Program-made: the position numbers and the translations under genes
Notes under the pieces: model-generated
The model's database searches: none
What the model saw: only the letters and a program-made list of their open reading frames with translations
What the model was told of the DNA's origin: nothing
Origin: Sphingobacterium sp.
Lineage (GTDB): Bacteria; Bacteroidota; Bacteroidia; Sphingobacteriales; Sphingobacteriaceae
DNA: 64,000 nucleotides
Reading direction: 5' to 3'
NCBI GenBank assembly: GCA_031253985.1
Contig: JAIRVH010000059.1
Span: 1-64,000 of the forward strand
In this document: in pieces, positions 23,895 through 34,800 of the stretch
Layout: each line of letters starts with the position of its first letter
How positions within the stretch are numbered: the stretch's first letter is position 1

Positions 23895-25445
23895 TTATTT
23901 CGAAGCTGATTTCCAGCCATTATCCCGTGCGGTTCCCAGTTCGCCAAACTTGCCTTTTTCTCCGGCAGCATCTTTCCCGCCAAAGGTGTAAACAGGTTCG
24001 CCGATCAGCTCCAGCTGGATCTGTGGAACGGGAAATTGCGTTGGTGTCCCGCCTTGCAAAAGATCGTTTCTGCGCATAAACGTAAAGGGTACAAACGTAC
24101 CACCAGCACCATCGATTTCTACCGCATATTCGTAATGAATCGCATCACGAAGTGCGTTTGCGCTGGCTGTTACATCGGGAAGGCCTCCTTTTTGTTTACG
24201 TGATGCCACTGTGGCATTCAGCTCTGCTGCTGATCCTTCATAATCTTTGAGCCAATACTTGGCTTCAGCCCGCAGTAACCGCGTTTCTTCGGCCAGAAAG
24301 TAAGGATTGACAGCGCCGGCGACATTGAGCGTAGACAATTTTGGGTACATCCATCTAGACCGCATGTAATTGCTGAATAGCCCCCTTCCGCGCGCCTCAA
24401 GGAGAATACCGAAGTTACTCGTATAGGTGAAATACTGATAGAAACGTTTGTCGTCCGACTCGATCGGCGCCAGAATAATGCTATTGTCTGTCGGATAGGC
24501 GTTCGGAGTTTTCTTTGTTTTGTCTGCGAGGTAGGCAATCTTGATATCGGCCGGAACATACGATGCCGTCCCATAAGGTCTTTCGAGCACATCGACCAAA
24601 GCATTATAATAACCGCCAACAGTCGTGGTGATGGTAAAGTCTTTGGTAAATCCTTTATTGGCATAGGCAAGAACCCTGTTCCAATGTGCTGCGCCTAAGG
24701 TTTCAGCCTCAGCTTTGTCACGTGCTATCGAGGATAGGATGCGGGCTGAAAGGGAATTGATCAGCAAGACTAAGTCAGCCCTGGAAATGGTTACTCCTTT
24801 CAAAAAATCAAAATTCAGGTTGGGGGTCTCGGCGATAAGAAGTAAAGTTTTATCCAGATGTTTGATGCCATTTTCGATCAGCTCCTTGTAGGAATTTGGA
24901 AACTCTTTGAGCTTTAAATTGATATCGTCGACAATCAGTCCGCGGTCAAATATGGCGCCCAGATAACCTTGGGAAACTCCTTTTGCATAGTAGGCTCCAA
25001 TGAGGCAATCCCGGGTGCGGTCGGCACCTTTGTCGTCATAGATTGTCAGCTTTTGATTTTCAATCAGATCAATTACTTTGGTGGCGTCCAGATTGGATTG
25101 GTAGAAATTGGAATACACCTCCCGTACAGCGGCATTTCCACGGTAAGCAGCGTTATTATTGAGGCGCAACCGCGGCTCGTTGGCAAAGTCCCACCAGGAC
25201 TGGCTGCCGTTGGTATTGGTAGACTGATCGGCCCAGAGACTGAAATGAGATCCGCCGGCATTATTGGTCGTGGTATTAAAGGCCGTCTGAATACTGCTTG
25301 TTGTGAGTACATAGCCTAGGCTTTTTATCTTTTCTACGGCTTCAGCATTGGTGAGCGTTGAAGGGTCATCAAATCCGATCGATTCACAGGAACCTAATGC
25401 TAAAACAGCGGCTATGCCCAAAAATATCTTTCTCATATATTTCAT
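23895..25445 (-). CDS. SusD/RagB-like glycan-binding lipoprotein
   Basis: 516 residues with a lipoprotein signal (V-L-A-L-G-S-C). Helical TPR-type core as in SusD, for example A-Y-Y-A-K-G-V-S-Q-G-Y-L-G and L-A-E-E-T-R-L-L-R-A-E-A-K-Y-W near the end. It forms the surface lid of the importer together with the SusC upstream (13 bp away). Its relation to other SusD proteins here is distant. No glycosidase gene lies in the same transcript, so the ligand cannot be read from context. An in-frame ATG three codons in (25436) is an alternative start. Confidence 0.85.
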   Translation of the reverse strand: MKYMRKIFLGIAAVLALGSCESIGFDDPSTLTNAEAVEKIKSLGYVLTTSSIQTAFNTTTNNAGGSHFSLWADQSTNTNGSQSWWDFANEPRLRLNNNAAYRGNAAVREVYSNFYQSNLDATKVIDLIENQKLTIYDDKGADRTRDCLIGAYYAKGVSQGYLGAIFDRGLIVDDINLKLKEFPNSYKELIENGIKHLDKTLLLIAETPNLNFDFLKGVTISRADLVLLINSLSARILSSIARDKAEAETLGAAHWNRVLAYANKGFTKDFTITTTVGGYYNALVDVLERPYGTASYVPADIKIAYLADKTKKTPNAYPTDNSIILAPIESDDKRFYQYFTYTSNFGILLEARGRGLFSNYMRSRWMYPKLSTLNVAGAVNPYFLAEETRLLRAEAKYWLKDYEGSAAELNATVASRKQKGGLPDVTASANALRDAIHYEYAVEIDGAGGTFVPFTFMRRNDLLQGGTPTQFPVPQIQLELIGEPVYTFGGKDAAGEKGKFGELGTARDNGWKSASK

Positions 25446-25458
25446 GTTGATGGTCAGG

Positions 25459-28400
25459 TTAAAAATTGAATGTTAACTTTCCGGAAATGATCCGATAGGA
25501 AGGGTAATTGAACCCGTCTTGTCCGATGCCGTCTACATTGACTCCCTTAAAGTTTGTCCAGATGAATAGGTTTCGTCCGATTAACGATAGGTTGGCATTT
25601 TTTAAGACTTTCGCCAGTCCGAGCTTTTCTGTCGGTAGCTTGTAGGACAAAGAAAGCTCCCGAAGGGCTAAATAGGTTGTTTTTTCGATCCAATAGTCGG
25701 TCACTTGCGAAGCATTGAATACTTGTGTGGTGAAATTGAGCGGCTTGCCGGCAGCGGCACTCCGGTCAGAAAACTGCGAACGGTAGACATAGGTCAGGTA
25801 TTGGGCTGTTTCATTGAATTTTTGACCGCCCTGCTGCCAGTCCAGCACACTATAGAGTGAAAACCGTCCATAATTGAAGGTATTTGCAAAACCGACAATG
25901 AAATCCGGATTGGCATCACCGATGATCTTTGCATTTCCTGTGGCAGCATTGACATAAAATACAGGTGCTTCGCTTGCCGTGCCAAGGGCTTTCTTTTCGA
26001 CAACTACACCAAATTCATTGACCACATAATCAGCTATGCGCTTGGTACCGTCACCGGCATTGACGACATAACCATCGCTATTGGTCTGCAGCTGCGCGAG
26101 ATCTGAATGGATGCTATACCCATAAATTGCGGTGGTACTTGCTCCAACAGCTTTTCGATAGCCATTATAGGTAAATTCGGGAACATCGCCTAGGGAAGTA
26201 ATGCGGCTGCGGACACGGCTGAAGGTAAGTCCCGACGACCAGCTGAACTTTTTCTTTTCCAGTACCTTGCCGTTCACTTCAAGTTCGAGCGAATTGGACT
26301 TCACGGCACCTAAATTGTCATAGATGCTTGCCGAACCTGAAATAGGGGTGAAGGCAGGTACCGATATAAAGTCGTTGGTGCTGTTGGAGAAAGCGTAGTT
26401 GAACTGTACGTTTAACCGCTTGAAGAGAATCGCATCAAAGCCAAGTTCTGTCTCGGCCGTCACCGCTCTTTTAAGATCTGTATTGTCATTTTGGGTATAA
26501 CTGACACCTCCTGTGTTGGTGATGCTGACCCTGCTATCTTTGGCGCCAAAAGGCGGGAGGCTTCCGGCTTTACCGTAGGCAGCGCGGAGCTTAAACTCCG
26601 TCAGTGGGGCTAGATGGATATCCTGTGTGAGCCGGTACGCGGCGGATATCCGCGGAAAAAAGGCCGTACCTACGTCACGTCCGAATCTTGAACTTTGGTC
26701 CAAGCGGCCCAGTACATCCACAAATAGCTTGTCTGCCCAGGCAAATTTGGCATTCAGAAAATAGCCGTGATTGACCGTTTTTTCCCAGGAGGACCCAATG
26801 ACCCGCGTGCTGGGTTCGGTCACATCTAAGCTCTTGACAGGGGCCGTGAGATTTCGCCCAGAAGCATTGAAACCTGTTTGGGACGAAAATTCATACACAT
26901 ATTTCGCTGTAAGCCCCCAGTCTACACGACCCGTATGGCGATTGTAGTTTAACTGAAACTGACCGTTTTTGCTGGTACTTTTTGTAGTCCGCAAGGCATA
27001 ATTGCCATTGTTGAGTACGACATCCGGAACGATAGTCTGATAACCCTTGGGGTAGTATTCCTCCGTATTGTACTGTTTTGTCTGCAAGGAAAGTGCTCCC
27101 TCGGCACTCAGATGTTCTGTGATGGCATACCGGAGTTTTCCACCCAGCAGGAGATTCTCAGTTTGGTAGGCGTATTCTTCATTGCTTAGCCGATAAAATG
27201 GATTGGTCCATTGCTGACCCGAAAGATTGCTCCCCTTGGGCAGGTAAACATATTTGCCAGATGCGTCTTTTTCGCTCAGATCAATAAAGGGCTCGACGAG
27301 CAAAGTCGAATAAAGCAGTCCATCTGAACGGCTGGATACGGCGCTCGAAGGTGTATTGAAGAAGCTATACTGTGTTGTCAGGTCTGCCGTGATCTTGGGC
27401 GACACCCTGTAACCCAGATTGAAAAGGATATTTTGCCTTTTGTCGGCATCAACGACCGGCGATACACCTCCCTTATGCTGATTCTGTGCAGATAAATAGA
27501 TATTATATTTTTCTCCACTTGCGGCAGCAGCAATCGAATTGGTGAAATAACTGGTGCGACCCAATAGATTTTTCGTGTTGTCCACATAATCTTTATAGGG
27601 GTGTAGGTTGACCGAAAAACCATTTTCCTTGTAGTCGATCACCCGTGCACCATTAACAAGTAGGAAGGAGCCGTCGGGGTTGACCTTGAAATGATGCTGA
27701 TAAGAAAGGGGTGGAAGTAATAAAAGACTGGAATAGCCGAGTTCATTGTCGACATTGATGTTTAGCTTTCCCTCTTTTTTACCGTTCTTGGTCAGTACCT
27801 GAATAACACCGCCTTCACCGCGGGTTCCATATAGTGCCGAAGCTGCAGCGCCCTTCACAACTTCGATGCTTTCAATGTCATTTGGATTGATGTCAGCGAG
27901 TTTGAGTGCTGTGACAAAACCGTCTACGACAATAAGAGGTTCTATTTCGCCAGTGACCGACTTTGATCCCCGGAGATAAACCGACGCTCCGGCATTGCCG
28001 CCTGATTGGTCGATGCGAAGACCGGCGACTTTGCCGCGTAGACTTGTGGAAGCATCGAGGGAAGGTACGGTGCCGATTAGCTCCTGGTCTACTTTGGTGA
28101 GTGCAAAGGATAGTTTTTTGCGGCTGGTACCCTGTGCAACTCCTGTTACCACGACCTCTTCCAGGTCTTTACTTGCAGGACTGAGCGCTATCAGGATGGG
28201 ACTTTTGTCGATAACAAGCGACAGTGACTTGTAGTTGAGGTGCGTCAACTTAACCTTAAAAGGAAGTTTCTGTCCAGTCACAAACTGGAATCTGCCCTCG
28301 CGGTCGGTTTTTACGCTGTGTGTAACAGCATCCAGCTGAACGGTGACATCTTCGATAGGCTGTTTGGTTGAGGCATCTATGATTCGGCCCTCAAGGGTTG

Positions 28401-28503
28401 CGTTTACGATAGGTTTGGGTTTGTCCTGTGAATAGCTGAGCTGTACACAAAAAAAGAACAATAGAAAATAGATAGAATACAGCGGTACTCCAATGTTTTT
28501 CAT
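25459..28503 (-). CDS. SusC/RagA-like TonB-dependent outer-membrane importer
   Basis: 1014 residues. Signal peptide to about 25, carboxypeptidase-regulatory-like domain about 35-110 (A-T-L-E-G-R-I-I-D-A-S-T-K-Q-P-I), TonB-box/plug entry E-E-V-V-V-T-G-V-A-Q-G, plug with L-R-G-K-V-A-G-L-R-I, V-Y-L-R-G and P-L-I-V-V-D-G-F, then the beta barrel ending I-S-G-K-L-T-F-N-F. There is no STN domain, so it is not a sigma/FecR transducer. First gene of a two-gene SusC/SusD operon, with a candidate promoter at 28702-28709 and a leader of nearly 200 nt. Confidence 0.9.
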   Translation of the reverse strand: MKNIGVPLYSIYFLLFFFCVQLSYSQDKPKPIVNATLEGRIIDASTKQPIEDVTVQLDAVTHSVKTDREGRFQFVTGQKLPFKVKLTHLNYKSLSLVIDKSPILIALSPASKDLEEVVVTGVAQGTSRKKLSFALTKVDQELIGTVPSLDASTSLRGKVAGLRIDQSGGNAGASVYLRGSKSVTGEIEPLIVVDGFVTALKLADINPNDIESIEVVKGAAASALYGTRGEGGVIQVLTKNGKKEGKLNINVDNELGYSSLLLLPPLSYQHHFKVNPDGSFLLVNGARVIDYKENGFSVNLHPYKDYVDNTKNLLGRTSYFTNSIAAAASGEKYNIYLSAQNQHKGGVSPVVDADKRQNILFNLGYRVSPKITADLTTQYSFFNTPSSAVSSRSDGLLYSTLLVEPFIDLSEKDASGKYVYLPKGSNLSGQQWTNPFYRLSNEEYAYQTENLLLGGKLRYAITEHLSAEGALSLQTKQYNTEEYYPKGYQTIVPDVVLNNGNYALRTTKSTSKNGQFQLNYNRHTGRVDWGLTAKYVYEFSSQTGFNASGRNLTAPVKSLDVTEPSTRVIGSSWEKTVNHGYFLNAKFAWADKLFVDVLGRLDQSSRFGRDVGTAFFPRISAAYRLTQDIHLAPLTEFKLRAAYGKAGSLPPFGAKDSRVSITNTGGVSYTQNDNTDLKRAVTAETELGFDAILFKRLNVQFNYAFSNSTNDFISVPAFTPISGSASIYDNLGAVKSNSLELEVNGKVLEKKKFSWSSGLTFSRVRSRITSLGDVPEFTYNGYRKAVGASTTAIYGYSIHSDLAQLQTNSDGYVVNAGDGTKRIADYVVNEFGVVVEKKALGTASEAPVFYVNAATGNAKIIGDANPDFIVGFANTFNYGRFSLYSVLDWQQGGQKFNETAQYLTYVYRSQFSDRSAAAGKPLNFTTQVFNASQVTDYWIEKTTYLALRELSLSYKLPTEKLGLAKVLKNANLSLIGRNLFIWTNFKGVNVDGIGQDGFNYPSYRIISGKLTFNF

Positions 28504-28581
28504 AAGATTTGGATTAATAGTTAAAATTAAACAAGTGCCAACGCCAATTGATTACTTGTATTATGTTTCTAGGAAATGTTT

Positions 28582-28605
28582 CTGCAGCAGAGCACTGCAG
28601 TTTTT
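28582..28605 (+). terminator. Terminator-like hairpin in the SusC leader, on the opposite strand
   Basis: CTGCAG (28582-28587) pairs with CTGCAG (28595-28600), and a T5 run follows on the plus strand. It lies inside the untranslated leader of the minus-strand SusC gene. It could end an antisense RNA or fold in the leader itself; neither is shown. Confidence 0.35.
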
Positions 28606-28701
28606 GTTAGTAGCACATTCGCATGGATACGATGTGGGATTGTAGATTTTTCATAAAGGATCTTAAATGTTAAAAAAGTTTAGTTGATTGAATATGATAA
28701 G

Positions 28702-28709
28702 CAAATATA
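28702..28709 (-). promoter_or_regulatory. -7 promoter element TATATTTG for the SusC/SusD operon
   Basis: CAAATATA on the plus strand reads TATATTTG on the minus strand, an exact Bacteroidota -7 element. A clear -33 TTTG is not seen; TTTT occurs about 22 bp upstream. Apart from this, the leader hairpin and the terminator at 28785-28820, the 408-bp gap 28504-28911 shows nothing. Confidence 0.5.
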
Positions 28710-28784
28710 GGGAATAAAAAATAAAGTCTATAAAATTAGTAGATTATTTTTAAGATAAATATGTTTTTACATGGTGAGCTAAAC

Positions 28785-28820
28785 AAAATCGGGTTTCCAG
28801 CTTAATGGAAACCCGATTTT
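28785..28820 (-). terminator. 15-bp perfect terminator after the DUF5695 gene
   Basis: AAAATCGGGTTTCCA (28785-28799) pairs with TGGAAACCCGATTTT (28806-28820) over a 6-nt loop. The U-rich end serves the minus-strand gene that ends at 28912. Confidence 0.85.
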
Positions 28821-28911
28821 ATGGCTTTCTTACGATTGCCTATATCCGTACAGAACATATAGCTTTTAATAGCTAACCTGAGTCAGAGCAGGCTGCTTTC
28901 TGCATTCTTTT

Positions 28912-31641
28912 CTAGTTGCGTTTTTTCAGTTTTACCATTTTATTCGACAGGGGAATTTCATAGCGGTTCAGTTGATCTTTGCTGATTCCTTCCAGCTCAT
29001 AATGGCTTTCGGGATTTACATTGAGCAAAATATGCGCGATATTTTGGGCAGGATCACTGTTGAAAACCAGTGTAACGCTGCGATCTTTTTGATCGTAGTG
29101 GAGTTCGGCAATTTCGCCGGCATCTGTCGTTAGCCATAGATTTTCTTTAGCCAGGAATACTCGGCCTTTGGAAGCTGTTGTCAGGGCAACTTTGACCAGT
29201 TGTTTTTCTGTCTTGAGGTTGCCGCTAAAAGCGAGCCAGCCAAATTCAGGATGCTCGACAATATAGGTTCCTGAGTTGACCGCATAACCATAAAACCCCG
29301 TTCCGTAGTCTCCGGATATCCCATCATTGGCCAGTGTGGAAGGATAGGAGTGGAATGCTCCGGGCCCAAAGCCATCTTCGGTGACATTGGCGAGTGCTCC
29401 CATCATGCCGGCATGACCAATGCGGAGCAGGTAGAAATCGTCGGGATGGTCGCGATAGGCCGTCAGCACAGGAATGGCATTAAGTGCAGAGCCATAGTGG
29501 TGCAGCTGGCGCTCGATACGAGAAAGCTTACCGCCGTAGACAAAGTCCCAATAACGGCGTGCGCTGCCATTGTAACCCCAGTGCGGCACCGTCGGCATAT
29601 AGGCGATAATGGCATTGAGCGTCACTTGGGCTTTTTCGTCAAAACCAAAAAAACGGGACCAGAGGTATACTTCTTCCTGACCGGTGGAATCCCAGGGCAT
29701 TTCGCTTCCGAAAGGATAATTGAGGGTTTTCCAATGTTCTGCACGCTTGCGCATAGTCGCTTCTAGGTTATTGGCCATCACGGTCAACCCCTCCCGGCGC
29801 AGGTCGTTGAGAACGATCAGGAATATACTGCCTTCCATTTGACCGAATTGAGCATAATAAGGGGCTTTTTCGACCATGGCCATGCTGGTCTGGTAAGCTC
29901 TTTCGAGGTAAGTTTGCCAGCTTTCTTCATTGACGAGATTCGTGTAATTGCGTGCAAGCCGATACATGACCCAATGTGCTGCAGCTACGTGTGGGTAATT
30001 GTAAGACCTGCCTATATCATCGGCTTCTTTTTTCGGCCAGGCAGCCCAGGTCTTCCAGTTGATATCCGCACGGTAGGTACCGGGAGGCATAGAATCAGGT
30101 TCATAATAAAACAAGCTTTTGACGACCCCGTATTTCTTGTCACCTTCCCGATGCTGTATGCGGCCATAGAGGGTTTCATTGACAAATCGCTTGAGCTTGG
30201 CTATTTCCTGTGGATTGGGCTGCAGCACTTGCTTCATCATGGCTGCAAGCCAGCTTGCGGCGCCAGCTTCATCGCTTAAACCCGCAAACCAGGCACTCTT
30301 ATTTTGGGTGATGGGCTGCTGTTCTTCGTAGTCATACGATATGACAGATGGTGATCGGCCAAACAAATCTTTATCATTTTCATACCACTGCTTGGTGGTG
30401 AGGAAATGCCCCAGATCCTTTACGACTTCTTTTTCGGATTTGATGACTTTATAGTGAATTGTCTGCGTCATGCCGTCCCGGTAGTTAATTGTCAGACGGG
30501 CACGTCCCCAACGGTTACCTTGTACTTGGTATTCGGTCCATTGATGTGGGGTATTCCCTTTTTTTGTCAGGGTCAGCGCACCTTCGGGATAGACGCTGAC
30601 ACTTTTGATAGCCTGATTGTGTTTGACAAAAAGCTTGGCGGGATTATCCATCGGAACGACATAACCCGGGGTACCCACCGCCACAGGTCTGTTGTTTTTC
30701 AATAATGCTGACTCAATGCCACGGATGCTCGGCGCAAGGACAAATTTGAGTGCAAAGGTTTTGGATTCACGGGGTTTCAATACGGTCGAGGTCGGTGTAT
30801 TCCACTGCTCTACGCCTTTCCAGTCGGTATCGGCATGTGCCTTGCTGTGGATCAGCCATTCGTGAAATCCCTCAAAGGTAATACTGCGTGGTGTCGGATC
30901 GCTGTTGAGCGGATTGTAGGCTTCAAAGCCTGTATTTCTGTAGGGCAAAACCAGCAGACTCGGGCCACGGCCATGTAAACGGTTGACCTGTAGGTAGCCG
31001 GCATCCCGACCGATATAGGGGTCAAAAAAGACATTCTGGGCATGTGCCTGATCGAGGTTTTTCCAGTCCATGTTGTTGTTGAATGGAAGGGGGATACCCA
31101 GCGAACCAATCTCGATGGAATAATCATTGGGATTGGTCAGTTCGAAGCTCAGAATCAGATCGCCTTGCTCATCCTGCCAGCTGCGGACGACCTTGAGGGG
31201 GATATTGCCGAGTGTAGGACTAATGTCGGCACTGGCCAGGCTGTTTTTTGCCGGGCTGAGCGCCTTTACAGGCTTCCGGTCTGCCGCCGACGAAAAGGCT
31301 GTCCATGCCGAATCGCCCTGACGGCGCAAACTGACCGTGATATCGCCGATATGAAAAAACTGATTACGGTCCCTTTTGTTGAGGAGTTCAACCGGTGTAT
31401 AGTCAAAATCCTTTTCGCCGCTATTGGGACGAAAGGAAGATAGGGTCTGCGATGCATTGAGGATCGCTACCTGCAGATTTTTGAGGGTAAAGCTTTTGGC
31501 TCCCTCTTCTACGCCCAAGGTGGCTTGTTGCGCTTTGACAGCTTTCCATACGGGATGTTCGTCCTGCTGGCTGTATACGCGGCTTGGCAACTGGGTACAT
31601 ACGAGCGCAAATAGGATCCAATAGCTTTTTTTAAGATTCAT
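28912..31641 (-). CDS. Secreted DUF5695-type protein, putative (alpha/alpha) carbohydrate-active enzyme
   Basis: 909 residues from ATG 31641 (M-N-L-K-K-S-Y-W); the frame also permits 31662. Signal peptide ending R-V-Y-S-Q. The N-terminal half is beta-rich (F-F-H-I-G-D-I-T-V-S-L-R, L-P-F-N-N-N-M-D-W). The second half is helical with many aromatic residues (W-F-A-G-L-S-D-E-A-G-A-A-S-W-L, Y-N-Y-P-H-V-A-A-A-H-W, G-F-G-P-G-A-F-H-S-Y-P). I match it from memory to the DUF5695 family of bacteria and fungi. A beta-sandwich followed by an alpha/alpha toroid is typical of polysaccharide lyases and several GH families, so a catalytic role is likely but not shown. Divergent from the GH43 gene across 225-246 bp. 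Confidence 0.55.
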   Translation of the reverse strand: MNLKKSYWILFALVCTQLPSRVYSQQDEHPVWKAVKAQQATLGVEEGAKSFTLKNLQVAILNASQTLSSFRPNSGEKDFDYTPVELLNKRDRNQFFHIGDITVSLRRQGDSAWTAFSSAADRKPVKALSPAKNSLASADISPTLGNIPLKVVRSWQDEQGDLILSFELTNPNDYSIEIGSLGIPLPFNNNMDWKNLDQAHAQNVFFDPYIGRDAGYLQVNRLHGRGPSLLVLPYRNTGFEAYNPLNSDPTPRSITFEGFHEWLIHSKAHADTDWKGVEQWNTPTSTVLKPRESKTFALKFVLAPSIRGIESALLKNNRPVAVGTPGYVVPMDNPAKLFVKHNQAIKSVSVYPEGALTLTKKGNTPHQWTEYQVQGNRWGRARLTINYRDGMTQTIHYKVIKSEKEVVKDLGHFLTTKQWYENDKDLFGRSPSVISYDYEEQQPITQNKSAWFAGLSDEAGAASWLAAMMKQVLQPNPQEIAKLKRFVNETLYGRIQHREGDKKYGVVKSLFYYEPDSMPPGTYRADINWKTWAAWPKKEADDIGRSYNYPHVAAAHWVMYRLARNYTNLVNEESWQTYLERAYQTSMAMVEKAPYYAQFGQMEGSIFLIVLNDLRREGLTVMANNLEATMRKRAEHWKTLNYPFGSEMPWDSTGQEEVYLWSRFFGFDEKAQVTLNAIIAYMPTVPHWGYNGSARRYWDFVYGGKLSRIERQLHHYGSALNAIPVLTAYRDHPDDFYLLRIGHAGMMGALANVTEDGFGPGAFHSYPSTLANDGISGDYGTGFYGYAVNSGTYIVEHPEFGWLAFSGNLKTEKQLVKVALTTASKGRVFLAKENLWLTTDAGEIAELHYDQKDRSVTLVFNSDPAQNIAHILLNVNPESHYELEGISKDQLNRYEIPLSNKMVKLKKRN

Positions 31642-31887
31642 TTTAGATATTTTATTACTCATGATAAGACAGCGAAGATCATTGCTCTTACAAAGATGGG
31701 CGATTACAGCTTGTATTTATGGGTAAATTTTAACCTTCAATAGCCCATTTTTAACCGATTTGACCTTAAAATTTGTCATGTTGTTCCTGATTTATAAATT
31801 TAATGTAAAATTGACATTTATCATAGGTTTTATTTGTTATAAAATTGACTGAAGAAGCTGCCTTTTTCAACCGATAAACTTTGCGCT

Positions 31888-34800
31888 ATGAGGAAGCATT
31901 ATCTTTATTTTACAGTTTTGGCTATACTGCTCTTGTCCTCGGGGACGACTTTTGCGCAGTCTTTAGCACCTTGGCAGCAGCCGAATGTGCTGAATCCATT
32001 GCTGCCTGGCTATTTCGCCGATCCGACCATTAAAAAAATTGGTGATACCTATTATATCTATGCCACCACCGATGGCAATGGCTGGGGGGCCGGACCATCG
32101 CAGGTATGGACCTCCAAGGATTTGAAGAATTGGACAATTCGGCCGATGAACTGGCCCAATACGCACTGGTATTGGGCACCGGATATGACGCAGGGATACG
32201 ACGAGAGGTATTATCTGTATTATAGTCAGCCAGTGGAGATCTTTGGAGCAGTGTCGGATCATCCGACAGGTCCTTGGGAACCGTTGGCCCCGGATGGCAA
32301 ATCGATCATTCCTAACTATAGGATTCCAGGGGTAATCACCCTCGATGGGCAAACTTTCCATGACGAGGATGGCCGTATTTACATGTATTGGGGGACCTGG
32401 GGCATCTATCCCGATCATGGATGTGCTGTCGGGTTACTAAATAGAGATATGAAGAGCTTTGAAAAGATACAGCTGATCCCCAATACGGTGGCAAAGGAGT
32501 TTTTTGAGGCCCCTTATATGTTTAAGCGCAAAGGAGTTTATTATTTGATGTATTCCTCAGGTCATTGCGAAGATGAGACCTACCGTGTACAGTATGTTAG
32601 AAGTAAAACCGGGCCTATGGGGCCTTTTGAATATCCATCGCAAAATCCGGTATTGGTCACCAACGCGGATGGCAGTATCCACGGTCCCGGTCACCATAGT
32701 ATTCTTGAGCAAGATAATCGCTATTTTATCGTTTATCACAGGCACAATAATCCGCATTCTGGCGGTGGTTTCCATCGCCAGGTTGCGCTAGATGAGCTGT
32801 TTTTTACAGCAGAGGGCGATATCGAAAAGGTTAAGCCAACACATCAAGGTGTTAGGGATCTGCTTCCATCGGTTGAGGAACCGAAGGATTTAGCTTTTGG
32901 TAAAACGACAAGCGTATCTTCGTTCTATAACAGCGATTTTAGACCTTCTTTCGCGGTCGATAACAATAATGGGACGCTGTGGCGGGCAAAAAATAATCAG
33001 GGACCGGCCTGGATAGCCGTTGATCTGGGCAACACCGAGACGGTACAGACGATTTCTATTCAGTTTGAATACCCAACTTATGCTTATCAATATCGGCTTG
33101 AAACTTCTATAGACGGCCATTCGTGGAAGCTTTTTATCGACCGGTCGGACAATAGCCGCTGGGCGAGCCCGATTGTGGAGCATGGCAAGACAAAAGCCAG
33201 ATATGTCAGACTTCAGGTATTGAATGCGCAGTTGAATGGGTTGCCGCGGGGACTGTGGAACATCAAAGTGTATGGCCAGCGGCTAGCGCAGGAAACGGTG
33301 TGGTCCTCACCGCAGCAAATGCCCGACAACAATGTAAAACGATCAGATTTGCTGCATATTGATGCTATGGATTATCGTGAAGGACAGCAGCTTTCTGACA
33401 TTCAAAATAAAGGTTCCCTACAGGGGATATTTAGAACTGAATACGCTCTGCCCGTTAAAAACTACCAAGGAAAGAAAGCGTTTTTCTTTGATGGAGCCAC
33501 AGCATTGCGTTCGAACTTTGCTGTACCAAGTTCCCTGGCTGGAAATAGCTCCTATAGCCTTGCGATGTGGGTCAATAATCCGACTATTGGACGGCTAGAG
33601 CAGTTAGTTGGCTGGTCGTCGGGATCGCAGGAGCTCAGCAAAGCGGTATTTGGTTACGGTAGCGATCCGAAGCAGGGGGCTGTCATTCATGGATCTTGGC
33701 CTGATATGGGGTACTCTTCGGTACCCAGCCCGAATATATGGCATCATTTAGTGCTATCTTTTGATGGCTATGAGGAGTCTATTTATGTGGATGGAAAGCT
33801 TCAGCGCAGGGAAAATAGGATGCTATTTGTCAACCCGGGTAAGTCTTTTGTTCTTGGAGCTTCGGATATACTAGACCAGAATTTTTCGGGTTATGTGGCT
33901 AGTTTGCATTTCTATAATACAAGTCTGGATGAGCAATCTATAGCCAAATTGGCAAATGAGGTTCCTAAGCAGCACTTCTTTGCACTGCAAACTGATGATT
34001 TAAATCTGGGAAAGGTCAGTACATTGAGAAACCAGGGGACAGCGCTAGATACGTTGGTGACAGTGCAAGATGGGGAAGTTATTGTTCAAGGAAATAGACT
34101 CGCACTTCGTGTAAAAGCCTTTTCGGCTGGGGCTCTGACAACATTATTGCAGCAAAAAGATTATGCGATGGATTTTGACTGGTATGATGGTGCGGCCTGG
34201 CAGCATGGTATTGCTGTTTTTGATGGCGGCAAACAGATCTTTTATTCTAATGGAAAGATCGAAAAGCCGGGTTTGGCTAATAAGCTGCTGCAGTTAAAAA
34301 ATAACAAGATCGAACTGGCCCATCCTTTTCATTTCTTCCGTGTCTATCCCCATACGCTGACTGCAGATGAGGTGAAGACAAAATTCAGTTTATGGAAGGA
34401 GGGATTGGCTAGCGGTCTGGGGCATTATACACCGGTGGTGCTTTCCGCGCCGCGCTTTATCAATGCCGATCAGGTATTTGTGCAGGTCGAAAAAAAACAG
34501 GGCCTATGGTATCTATTCCGTTCCGAAGGAGGAAGTTCGGGTTGGAAGCGGGAGTCCTATCATCTTTTCGGACCCTCTGAAATCGGCAAATCGATCGAAA
34601 TTTTGGCAAAGGATGCTTTTGGCCACGTGAGCAGTGCGGCGGCAATGCCTGTGCTGGAGCAAAAACCGTCTCTGCTCCGGGCATCTGATCTGCCGAACGA
34701 TAAGGTAGCGGATAAAAGAGTTTCTTTTTGGGATGGTTATCAGGCGAATGTACAGGCCGACAGTACACAGACAGCGATATCCTGGCAGATCGATCGCGGA

